Source: Sulfurovum sp.
GTDB lineage: Bacteria > Campylobacterota > Campylobacteria > Campylobacterales > Sulfurovaceae
Assembly (NCBI GenBank): GCA_030826885.1
Contig: JAUUDF010000042.1
Location: 1-43,120 of the forward strand
DNA length: 43,120 nt
Reading direction: 5' to 3'
Below the pieces are notes generated by a model, which worked only from the letters and a program-made list of their open reading frames with translations, had not been told where the DNA came from and made no database searches. Every line of letters begins with the position of its first letter. Positions within the stretch are counted from its first letter, which is position 1. Shown piece by piece: positions 6,713 through 14,022 of this stretch. The translations under genes were made by a program, and so were the position numbers.

Positions 6713-7747
6713 ATGACAAAAGCAGAGGCACCCGAGGCCCAAAGGGCCTACGCACTGGTAGAGGCGCTGCAGCACTATTTCGTAGAAAAGCTCGACGGTA
6801 TCAGCCATGAACTGGGCGCGGACAAACCTTGTGAAGCAGTAACGTGGCTCAGAGACGGGGGCAGGCATGGCGGCGGTATACGCTACGAAGCGCGCGACGA
6901 GACAGTGTTTGACCGCGGGTCTGTCAATATTTCACAGGTACACTACGATGATGATGCAGGCAAGCGTCTTGGTTCTGCGACCGCCATTTCGACCATTATC
7001 CATCCTCTCAATCCGCATGCGCCTTCAATGCATATGCATATCTCCTGGACACAGATGAAAGACGGCAGCGGCTACTGGAGGCTGATGGGCGATTTGAACC
7101 CTTCGTTGAAGAACGATGTATTTCAACGTGATTTTGACAGGGCGCTCGAAAGGGTGGCGGATGAACTGTATGATGATGGTGTTGCACAGGCAGAACGTTA
7201 CTTTTACATTCCTGTGCTCGGACGTACGAGGGGTGTGAGCCATTTTTACCTTGAAGGCTACAACAGCGGTGATTTTGAAGCCGATATCGCGTTTGCCGAA
7301 CGCTTCGGAAAAGCGGTCATCGATGCCTACATCGGTATTACGCTGCAGGCACTGCAATACTATCGTACATTCACCGCTGAAGAGAAAGCGGCACAGGTGG
7401 ACTATCATACCCTGTACTTCTTTCAGGTACTCACGCTTGATCGAGGTACGACATCCGGACTGCTGGTACATGACCAGAACGATGTAGGCATCATGGGGTC
7501 GCTTCCTTCCCATGTAAACCGTCCGCTGCTCTACAGTTGGCTTGAGAAGATGCCCAAACCACAGGACAGACTGCTGCTCTCACTTATAGAAGCACTGCCG
7601 GAAGGGCAGATCGTACCAGTGACGGAGGCGGTTAAAAAACGCCTGGCTGAAGCAGTCAGAAGTCACTACATAGCGCATCCTGAAGCATTAGGAATGCAGG
7701 CAAGCGGAGATGTTGTACCCGAAACGGTGCAAAACCACACAAAGTAG
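6713..7747 (+). CDS. hemF: Oxygen-dependent coproporphyrinogen III oxidase
   Basis: HemF carries out the aerobic oxidative decarboxylation of coproporphyrinogen III to protoporphyrinogen IX in heme synthesis. The protein is 344 residues. Family hallmarks visible are WLRDGGRHGGG (about 46-56), the His-rich SMHMHISW near residue 104, GDLNPS near residue 124, PVLGRTRGVSHFYLEGYN in the middle and RGTTSGLLVHDQNDVGIMGSLP near residue 245. The GDLNPS and VHDQND segments differ from the gammaproteobacterial wording, so this is a divergent branch. An AGGAGGAGA ribosome site precedes the ATG. Its presence implies that this organism meets oxygen. The convergent neighbour begins only 2 bp after its stop. 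Confidence 0.88.
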   Translation: MTKAEAPEAQRAYALVEALQHYFVEKLDGISHELGADKPCEAVTWLRDGGRHGGGIRYEARDETVFDRGSVNISQVHYDDDAGKRLGSATAISTIIHPLNPHAPSMHMHISWTQMKDGSGYWRLMGDLNPSLKNDVFQRDFDRALERVADELYDDGVAQAERYFYIPVLGRTRGVSHFYLEGYNSGDFEADIAFAERFGKAVIDAYIGITLQALQYYRTFTAEEKAAQVDYHTLYFFQVLTLDRGTTSGLLVHDQNDVGIMGSLPSHVNRPLLYSWLEKMPKPQDRLLLSLIEALPEGQIVPVTEAVKKRLAEAVRSHYIAHPEALGMQASGDVVPETVQNHTK

Positions 7748-7749
7748 TG

Positions 7750-8244
7750 TTATGAGCGTAAGAGAAAGCGCCCTTTTTTTCTATCTTTCTTGACCTTTTC
7801 GTAGCTGCCCACCACTCCGTTCATGGCGATGAAAACCCCCTCTTTCTGAAGTTGTCGCAGGTAGCCGCAGGCAAAAGCGAAATTGGCGGATGCCTCGACT
7901 GGATCGATGCTGTAGGGTACCATGGCACCGGTGAGCACAACGGACTTTTCAAGTTCGGCATCTGCGAGATATTCGGCGGTCAGGTGCATCGTATCCGTAC
8001 CGTGGACTATGAGTACTTTTCTCTCCTCTCTCATACTCAGCGTCGCGAGCAGTTCAAGTCTGTCCTGCGTCGTCATCTCAAGACTGTCTTTGCCGATGAG
8101 GTTGAGTACCTCAAAGTCACACAGCCACTTTTGGGCAATTTCTTTGAGGGCATGGGACTCTTTGTCGATAAGCAGTTCACCGCTTACCCTGTCATAGACT
8201 TTGTTGAAGGTTCCGCCGGTACTGATAATGAGTAGATTATGCAT
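7750..8244 (-). CDS. Half-size asparaginase-like domain protein
   Basis: The protein is 164 residues, about half the length of ordinary bacterial L-asparaginases. Both catalytic threonine motifs of the N-terminal domain are present: STGGTFN (residues 8-14) and HGTDTM (81-86). VVLTGAM follows, as in the family. The C-terminal domain, which normally completes the fold, is absent, and the frame ends cleanly at KKGRFLLRS. It could be a genuine short family or a truncated gene. The clean sequence and intact motifs favour a short family, and similar short asparaginase-domain proteins are known in Campylobacterota from memory. AAAGAAG precedes the ATG. It is convergent with hemF with a 2-bp gap. Confidence 0.75.
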   Translation of the reverse strand: MHNLLIISTGGTFNKVYDRVSGELLIDKESHALKEIAQKWLCDFEVLNLIGKDSLEMTTQDRLELLATLSMREERKVLIVHGTDTMHLTAEYLADAELEKSVVLTGAMVPYSIDPVEASANFAFACGYLRQLQKEGVFIAMNGVVGSYEKVKKDRKKGRFLLRS

Positions 8245-8316
8245 AGATACTTCTTTGTTGTTTTTTGCGAATGGTACTACATTTTACCTCAATGATGATA
8301 AAATAGCGCAATTTAA

Positions 8317-9175
<859 letters not shown>

Positions 9176-9193
9176 GGGAAGCGTTAAGCATTT

Positions 9194-9209
9194 AGCGTTT
9201 AGCGTTAAG
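9194..9209 (+). repeat. Left 16-bp inverted repeat of the four-helix-bundle insertion
   Basis: AGCGTTTAGCGTTAAG is part of a 29-bp tract (9181-9209) made of 7-mer variants GCGTTTA and GCGTTAA. It is the exact reverse complement of 9572-9587. Confidence 0.9.
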
Positions 9210-9222
9210 AAGGGAGAACCGT

Positions 9223-9561
9223 TTGCGTTGCGAGAGACTGGATGTATGGAAACGAAGTTGCCGTTTGAGTGTAGAGATTTATAAACACTTCGCACAATGT
9301 AAAGATTTTGGTTTTAAAGACCAGATAACACGAAGCTCCCTTTCTATTGCAAGTAATATTGCCGAAGGTTTGGAAAAAGAATCCGATAAAGAAAAAATAC
9401 GTTTTATTGAAATAGCCCGTGGATCAAACGCAGAACTGATCACACAAACTTACATTGGTATAGAAATAGGTTATATTACAAAAGATACAGGGTTGGCTTG
9501 GATTAAAGAACTTAATGAAATTTCCCGCATGCTCGTCGGATTAAAGAAGAACTATGCCTAA
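9223..9561 (+). CDS. Four-helix-bundle protein (S23/23S-IVS type)
   Basis: The protein is 112 residues of the family first seen in intervening sequences of 23S rRNA (the 'S23' or four-helix bundle family), related in fold to the Avd accessory protein of diversity-generating retroelements. Typical phrases are LDVWKRSCRLSVEIYK at the N-terminus, DQITRSSLSIASNIAEG (about 37-53) and RFIEIARGSNAEL (about 66-78). The start is a TTG, with AAGGGAG 6 bp before it. The gene is AT-rich compared with fabI and rlmB. It sits precisely between two perfect inverted 16-mers, one of which overlaps its ribosome-site region, which marks it as an inserted unit. The family's function is unknown; a role in nucleic acid binding is suspected from its rRNA and retroelement contexts. 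Confidence 0.88.
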   Translation: MRCERLDVWKRSCRLSVEIYKHFAQCKDFGFKDQITRSSLSIASNIAEGLEKESDKEKIRFIEIARGSNAELITQTYIGIEIGYITKDTGLAWIKELNEISRMLVGLKKNYA

Positions 9562-9571
9562 ACACTCAACG

Positions 9572-9587
9572 CTTAACGCTAAACGCT
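9572..9587 (-). repeat. Right 16-bp inverted repeat of the four-helix-bundle insertion
   Basis: CTTAACGCTAAACGCT is the exact reverse complement of 9194-9209 and lies 10 bp after the four-helix-bundle stop. It falls within the region that would be read as the first residues of a longer rlmB frame. Confidence 0.9.
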
Positions 9588-9640
9588 CCCATCAGGACTC
9601 TGACACATATTTAAAGAAAAAAGCCTTTTTTGAGAAGGTA

Positions 9641-10345
9641 TTGACGATATATGGGCGCAATGCTGTGCTTGAGGCATTGGAAGATCCTGCCGTTACCATC
9701 CACAAACTCCACTTCTCCACATCGAACAAGCCTGCCCCGGCATTGGATAAAATGGCGGAAATCGCGAAAAAACGCGGTATTGAAGTTGCCTATCATGACA
9801 AGGCATCTCTCTCCCGCATCTCCAAAAACGCCAAACAGGATCAGGGGGTGGCACTCGATATTGTGCTGGAGCATTTTGGAGACGAAGAAGATTTCATCGC
9901 CAGGCATACGCATTATCGTATCTTGGCACTTGATGGGATCACCAATCCGCAAAATCTCGGGATGATCATCCGCTCGGCAGCGGCGGGGAATATCGATGCG
10001 ATTATCCTGCCAACCAAGGGTGCCGCGCAGATAAGTCCACTGGTCATCAAAGCCTCGGTTGGAACACTCTTTAAAATGCCGATCATCAAGAGCTCCAATC
10101 TTACCGAAACACTCAAACGTTTCAAGGATGAGGGTGCATCACTCTACACACTCTCTTCCCATGCTTCCAAGAGCTACAAAGAGACAGCCTATAGTGACAA
10201 AAGTATCTTTGTACTTGGCAACGAGAGCGAAGGGGTCAGCAAAGTGGTCGAAGCACTCTGTGACGAGAGTATCTCTATTCCTATGAATCGTGGGGTGGAG
10301 TCGCTCAATGTTGCAGTGACCGCGTCACTTCTTGCATTTATGTGA
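9641..10345 (+). CDS. rlmB: 23S rRNA (guanosine-2'-O)-methyltransferase, SpoU family
   Basis: A SpoU/TrmH-type enzyme that methylates the 2'-O of a guanosine, by family probably G2251 of 23S rRNA. The start chosen is the TTG at 9641, with AGAAGG 4 bp before it, giving 234 residues beginning with TIYGRNAVLEAL, the usual RlmB N-terminus. The frame is open further up to an ATG at 9554, but those extra 29 residues are a translation of the 7-mer inverted repeat and spacer and are unlikely to be native. The knot motifs are ALDGITNPQNLGMIIRSA (motif 1), VLGNESEGVSK (motif 2) and IPMNRGVESLNVAVTASL (motif 3). The small N-terminal substrate-binding domain is present. A generic TrmH/RlmB-like specificity cannot be excluded. 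Confidence 0.85.
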   Translation: MTIYGRNAVLEALEDPAVTIHKLHFSTSNKPAPALDKMAEIAKKRGIEVAYHDKASLSRISKNAKQDQGVALDIVLEHFGDEEDFIARHTHYRILALDGITNPQNLGMIIRSAAAGNIDAIILPTKGAAQISPLVIKASVGTLFKMPIIKSSNLTETLKRFKDEGASLYTLSSHASKSYKETAYSDKSIFVLGNESEGVSKVVEALCDESISIPMNRGVESLNVAVTASLLAFM

Positions 10346-10397
10346 TGTTGGATTGTGTGGTAGACTTACTTCGTTGAAAAAGTGTAATACCAATGAG

Positions 10398-10883
10398 TTA
10401 CAGGAGTTTGGTGTACTCCGCGCCGCTTTCTTTGAGTTCACTTTTGTAGAGGTGTATCTGCGGCAGCACTTTGCCCAAAGTTTTCTCCTTGTATGCTTTT
10501 ACTTGCTCTTTGTATGCCTTGTAATCATCAATCTGTCTGATCCTGCATAGTGTGACATGCGGCTTGAAGCGATAGAGCGAAAATCCTGCCTCTTTGCATT
10601 CACGTGCTTTCTCATAGAGCAGCGTAGAGTCCGCTTTGGCATAGAGGATGCGTGGCGGTCTGCCGAAGTACCCCAGTGATTCGATGGCAATTTCACTTTC
10701 CATCGGTGTGATTTGTGAGAACTTTTCTATGATAGGCGCAGCATCTTCCATCTCACCCAAAAAGACCCATGTAAGATGCAGATTCTGCTCAGCTATCCAC
10801 TTGCCCTCGATGATGCCTTCAAAGGATTTTTGTATGGTTTCATAATCTTCAATGATTACAGGCGAGGCAATGAAAAGACGCAT
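10398..10883 (-). CDS. thpR: RNA 2',3'-cyclic phosphodiesterase (2H family)
   Basis: The protein is 161 residues of the 2H phosphoesterase family (LigT/ThpR, formerly '2'-5' RNA ligase'). Members open 2',3'-cyclic phosphate RNA ends. The two defining HxT motifs are HLTWVFLG (around residue 40) and HVTLCRI (around residue 109). The N-terminus MRLFIAS is also characteristic. AAGGAG precedes the ATG. It is convergent with rlmB and divergent from the DUF2130 gene, with 88 bp between starts. Confidence 0.88.
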   Translation of the reverse strand: MRLFIASPVIIEDYETIQKSFEGIIEGKWIAEQNLHLTWVFLGEMEDAAPIIEKFSQITPMESEIAIESLGYFGRPPRILYAKADSTLLYEKARECKEAGFSLYRFKPHVTLCRIRQIDDYKAYKEQVKAYKEKTLGKVLPQIHLYKSELKESGAEYTKLL

Positions 10884-10971
10884 GGAACTCCTTTATGACA
10901 TTTTGACATATTTTTTTAACACCCAATGCTTTTTTGGTACAATTATCTATAGTTTACCACAGGAGTCTTTT

Positions 10972-12291
10972 ATGTCCTCGTCCAATACCATCCAGTGCCC
11001 AAATTGTGGTACACAGATCGATATCGATGCGATCTTTTACCATCAGATAGAAGAGAAATTCAAAGCCCAGCAGCTGGAAGAGAAACAACGTCTACAGTCC
11101 GAGATAGATGCCGCACGCAAGCAGTATAGAAGCCATCTCGATGCGCTCAAAGCCAAGGAGGAGGCGCTTGCTCAGGAAAAAGAGAAATTTGACGAACAGC
11201 TGCGTCGTGCGACCCGCGAACAGCTCAAAACAGAACGTGCCAAACTGATGGATACGCTCAGAAAAGAGCTGGTCGAAGAGCAGAGCGAAGCAATGGCTCT
11301 GCTGCAAAAGGAGCTTGAGGAGAAGTCCAAACAGATACAGGAACTCTCCGCTGCCAAGATAGAGATCTCCCGGCTCAAACGGGAAAAAGAGGAGCTTTCC
11401 CTCAAAGCCAAAGCCGAGGCAGAAGCGGAGCTCAACCGACGTCTTGCCAAAGAGAAGCAGAAGGTGCAACAGGCCCTCGACGAGATGGCAGCACAGAAGC
11501 TCAAAGAGATCGAAGAGGCCCAGGCACTCAAGCTCAAGGAGAAGGATGAACAGCTCGAACAGCTTAAGCGTTCTCTCGAAGATGCCAAGCGCAAAGCGGA
11601 GCAGGGCAGCATGCAGGTACAGGGCGAGGCACTTGAGCTTGCCATTGAGGGCTGGCTCTCTCAACAGTTTCCTTTCGACACCATCGAAGAGGTCAAGAAG
11701 GGAGCCTTCGGTGCAGACTGCATCCAGACAGTACATACTCGCGATGTACAAAACTGCGGTATCATCTGCTACGAATCCAAAAATACCAAAGCATGGAGTG
11801 ATGCATGGATCACCAAGCTCAAGCAGGACATGCTCAAAGTGGGCGCCGACATCGGCGTACTGGTCACCTCTGTCTATCCAAACGGTATGGAGCGCATGGG
11901 CTTGGTGGACGGTATCTGGGTCTGCTCTCTTGAGGAGTTCAAAGGCTCTGTCTCACTGCTGCGTGAGAGTCTCATCCGCGTACATGCCACCATGCAAAAG
12001 GAGGAGAACAAGGCTGACAAAATGAGTCTGCTCTACAATTACCTTACGGGCAATGAGTTTCAGATGCAGCTGCATGCGATTGTAGACGGTTTTATCCAGA
12101 TGCAGACCGAACTCGACAAAGAGCGCCGCAGCCTGATGGCAGCCTGGAAACGCCGCCAGAAGCTCATTGACTCCGTACTTGCCAACACCACAGAGATGTA
12201 CGGATCACTCCAGGGCATCGCCGGTGGCAATGCCCTGCCAAAGATTGATGTGCTTGAGCTTCCGGAGGATGTGGAGGGGGATGAAGAGTGA
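10972..12291 (+). CDS. DUF2130 protein with zinc ribbon and coiled coil
   Basis: The protein is 439 residues from the ATG at 10972, which has AGGAG 6 bp upstream; 40 further upstream codons are open but overlap the divergent thpR. The first residues carry a half zinc-ribbon (IQCPNCGTQ). Residues of about 20-240 form a long Glu/Lys/Gln-rich coiled coil. The rest (from IEGWLSQQFPFDTIEEV) is the DUF2130 domain, thought to have a restriction-endonuclease-like core; FGADCIQTV, CGIICYESKNTKAW and DIGVLVTSVYP are typical. GADC..., CYESKN fits a PD-(D/E)xK arrangement. The function is unknown; a role in DNA transactions is possible. A TACAAT box (10938-10943) may be its -10. Confidence 0.8.
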   Translation: MSSSNTIQCPNCGTQIDIDAIFYHQIEEKFKAQQLEEKQRLQSEIDAARKQYRSHLDALKAKEEALAQEKEKFDEQLRRATREQLKTERAKLMDTLRKELVEEQSEAMALLQKELEEKSKQIQELSAAKIEISRLKREKEELSLKAKAEAEAELNRRLAKEKQKVQQALDEMAAQKLKEIEEAQALKLKEKDEQLEQLKRSLEDAKRKAEQGSMQVQGEALELAIEGWLSQQFPFDTIEEVKKGAFGADCIQTVHTRDVQNCGIICYESKNTKAWSDAWITKLKQDMLKVGADIGVLVTSVYPNGMERMGLVDGIWVCSLEEFKGSVSLLRESLIRVHATMQKEENKADKMSLLYNYLTGNEFQMQLHAIVDGFIQMQTELDKERRSLMAAWKRRQKLIDSVLANTTEMYGSLQGIAGGNALPKIDVLELPEDVEGDEE

Positions 12292-12346
12292 TATAGTAAG
12301 GGTTATTTGTGCTAATATACCGCTTTTAAATACAGGAAAAATAAAA

Positions 12347-12742
12347 ATGGGAATTTTTGCTTTACAGTCACTTGCCGGAGGTTTTTTGGACGAAGACCTT
12401 CAACATTTCAACAAGGTCTTTGATGACTGGTGTGTACAATTTGAGAGTAGAGAAGATGCGCAGCTTGTGCTGGAGAGTCTTGAAAAAAAGGATACGATCA
12501 AGATAGTGGAGATCACACCGCTGAGTTATCCAAAATACTTTTTCCCAAAACTGCAGGGTATCATCCATGCCACACGGGAATACGAAGGAAAGATCATATG
12601 TGTTGTCGAGCCACAAATGGGTATGAGCTTCCGCATCGCTATATGTGATATACAGACGAAAAAAGTAAGGGTTCTAAATACACGATACAAAAGTGCCTCA
12701 AGTGCCGAAGGGGTGTTTGCCAATTTGTCTTTTACGTTATAG
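12347..12742 (+). CDS. Conserved-looking small protein of unknown function
   Basis: The protein is 131 residues from the ATG at 12347; CAGGAAA lies about 8 bp upstream. The upstream open frame overlaps the DUF2130 gene and is not used here. The protein begins MGIFALQSLAGGFLDEDLQHF, is soluble and mixed alpha/beta, with no signal peptide, membrane segment or cysteine pattern (apart from DWCVQF and IICVVEP). It lies 55 bp behind the DUF2130 gene in the same direction. I do not recognise the family. Confidence 0.65.
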   Translation: MGIFALQSLAGGFLDEDLQHFNKVFDDWCVQFESREDAQLVLESLEKKDTIKIVEITPLSYPKYFFPKLQGIIHATREYEGKIICVVEPQMGMSFRIAICDIQTKKVRVLNTRYKSASSAEGVFANLSFTL

Positions 12743-12796
12743 TGTTAAAGGTAAAATCTTTAAGTGGCTGTTGAAGTGTAGCCAGCAAAATAATCG

Positions 12797-12802
12797 TATA
12801 AT
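12797..12802 (+). promoter_or_regulatory. TATAAT -10 box of the tetR gene, probably leaderless
   Basis: TATAAT ends 5 bp before the ATG at 12808 and there is no Shine-Dalgarno sequence, so the transcript probably starts at the start codon. Confidence 0.5.
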
Positions 12803-12807
12803 TATGT

Positions 12808-13440
12808 ATGACTAAAAAACAACCCACACGAGAAAAACTCTTAGATATTACATTCGATGAAGTCTATATACACGGCTACGTGGCCACCTCTGTAGATACC
12901 ATACTGAAAAAAGCAGGAGTGCCGAAAGGGTCGATGTATCATCACTTCAAGGGTAAAAAAGAGCTTGTACTGGCAATGGTACAGGAGCGGCTTTTTCCAA
13001 AGATGGATCTTTTTTTCGATTTTGGGAAAAAAGAGGACGTATCGGTAACCGATTCCCTGCGAGACACGTTTGCGGGGATGAGCCGGAACAAGCCGCTCAT
13101 TACCTATGGATGTCCACTTTACAGGATGATGGTCGAGCTTTCACCTGTTGATGCAACGTTTGACACATTGTTAAGCAGTAAAGTGGTGCAAATGAAAGAA
13201 GATTTGGCCGGGCTTTTGCAAAAAGGCATTGAAGTCGGAGAGTTCAAAGAGACGCTTCCGGCAGAAGATATGGCTGCTTACATACTGGAGAGTACCTGGG
13301 GTGTGCTTTCTCTTTCTCCGTCTCTCTCCTCCTCCAAACACTTCATCAAACACAGTAAATTTATTCTTGATACGTTGGAAAAATATAGAAACTTGACCAA
13401 TCAGTCTAGTTTGAGCACAATTACTCTAAACTGCAATTAG
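12808..13440 (+). CDS. TetR/AcrR-family transcriptional regulator
   Basis: The protein is 210 residues. The N-terminal DNA-binding domain is clear: REKLLDITFDEVYIHGY, then SVDTILKKAGVPKGSMYHHF and KGKKELV (about residues 8-55), as in TetR repressors. The C-terminal half should bind a small ligand and dimerise, with a single Cys at YGCPLYRMMVELS. Two near-identical palindromes at its 3' end (13389-13412 and 13435-13456) lie directly in front of the carboxymuconolactone decarboxylase-like gene. The regulator therefore probably represses that gene, and perhaps not itself. The operator core resembles those of NemR-like electrophile-sensing TetR proteins (TAGACC-N4-GGTCTA), so an electrophile or quinone signal is a reasonable guess. 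Confidence 0.9.
   Translation: MTKKQPTREKLLDITFDEVYIHGYVATSVDTILKKAGVPKGSMYHHFKGKKELVLAMVQERLFPKMDLFFDFGKKEDVSVTDSLRDTFAGMSRNKPLITYGCPLYRMMVELSPVDATFDTLLSSKVVQMKEDLAGLLQKGIEVGEFKETLPAEDMAAYILESTWGVLSLSPSLSSSKHFIKHSKFILDTLEKYRNLTNQSSLSTITLNCN
13389..13412. promoter_or_regulatory. Operator-like palindrome 1 in the tetR 3' end
   Basis: AAACTTGAC-CAATCA-GTCTAGTTT is symmetrical except for one position in each arm. It shares the core GACCAATYAGTCTA with the palindrome 45 bp downstream. It lies inside the coding sequence. Confidence 0.6.
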
Positions 13441-13456
13441 ACCAATTAGTCTAATT
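13435..13456. promoter_or_regulatory. Operator-like palindrome 2 spanning the tetR stop codon
   Basis: AATTAGAC-CAATTA-GTCTAATT has perfect 8-bp arms. It covers the tetR TAG stop and ends 17 bp before the ATG of the downstream gene, well placed to block its transcription. Confidence 0.7.
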
Positions 13457-13473
13457 CATTCAAGGAATCACAG

Positions 13474-13974
13474 ATGTTCATCGTAGAATCCAATCCGAAC
13501 AAAGAGATGCAAATTTTGCTAAGGGGTGTCAGGCAGAAGCTTGGGCATGTACCGCCGCACTGGGAGCTTTTTGCCACTATCAACCCTACACGGTTTAAGA
13601 TGTTTCTTGAGGAGATAAACTATTTGACCTCACATCCGAACATCAATAGTGACTTTTTTACGTTTCTCAGATATACGGTAGCGACCGACAACGGTTTTAG
13701 CTATTGTATTCGTTTTAATAGAGAATTTCTTTTGGCCAAAGGCTATAGGGTAGAGCAATTACAGGCAGTAGAAGGTACACAAAAAACGTTGCCCCTGGAC
13801 GAAAGACATCAGGCGCCTTTTGACGCAGCGATGAAAGCCGTCTATACACCCGAACTGTTTACCAAAGCGCTTATCGAGTCATTGAAAACCATAGGGTGGA
13901 GTGATGCAGATATCTTTGATGCCGTAGATCATGGAGCATTTTTGTTTCGCTTTGCGAAAGTTTTGAAGGCATAG
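13474..13974 (+). CDS. Carboxymuconolactone decarboxylase/AhpD-like protein with a single Cys
   Basis: The protein is 166 residues, all-helical. The segment RYTVATDNGFSYCIRFNREFLLAKGY (given here only as its key parts: NGFSYC and RFNREF) matches the core of the CMD/AhpD fold, where the redox pair normally reads ExxCxxC. Here only one Cys is present, so a classic dithiol peroxidase is unlikely. VPPHWELFATINP near the N-terminus also fits peroxidase-related CMD proteins. It sits 33 bp after tetR and behind two operator-like palindromes, so it is probably the regulated target. Substrate unknown. CAAGGAAT precedes the ATG. Confidence 0.6.
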   Translation: MFIVESNPNKEMQILLRGVRQKLGHVPPHWELFATINPTRFKMFLEEINYLTSHPNINSDFFTFLRYTVATDNGFSYCIRFNREFLLAKGYRVEQLQAVEGTQKTLPLDERHQAPFDAAMKAVYTPELFTKALIESLKTIGWSDADIFDAVDHGAFLFRFAKVLKA

Positions 13975-14022
13975 AGTAAAGAGCAGGACAAGAGGTGACA
14001 ATGGTAACCCTCTCATCGAAAC

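Noticed and set aside
9181-9209. 7-mer GCGTTTA-like array considered as a telomere-like or CRISPR repeat.
   Set aside because: Only about four units are present with no spacers; the matching inverted copy makes an insertion boundary the better reading.
11092-11751. Long minus-strand frames opposite the DUF2130 coiled coil.
   Set aside because: They are Leu/Phe/Ser-rich antisense readings of a Lys/Glu-rich coiled coil.
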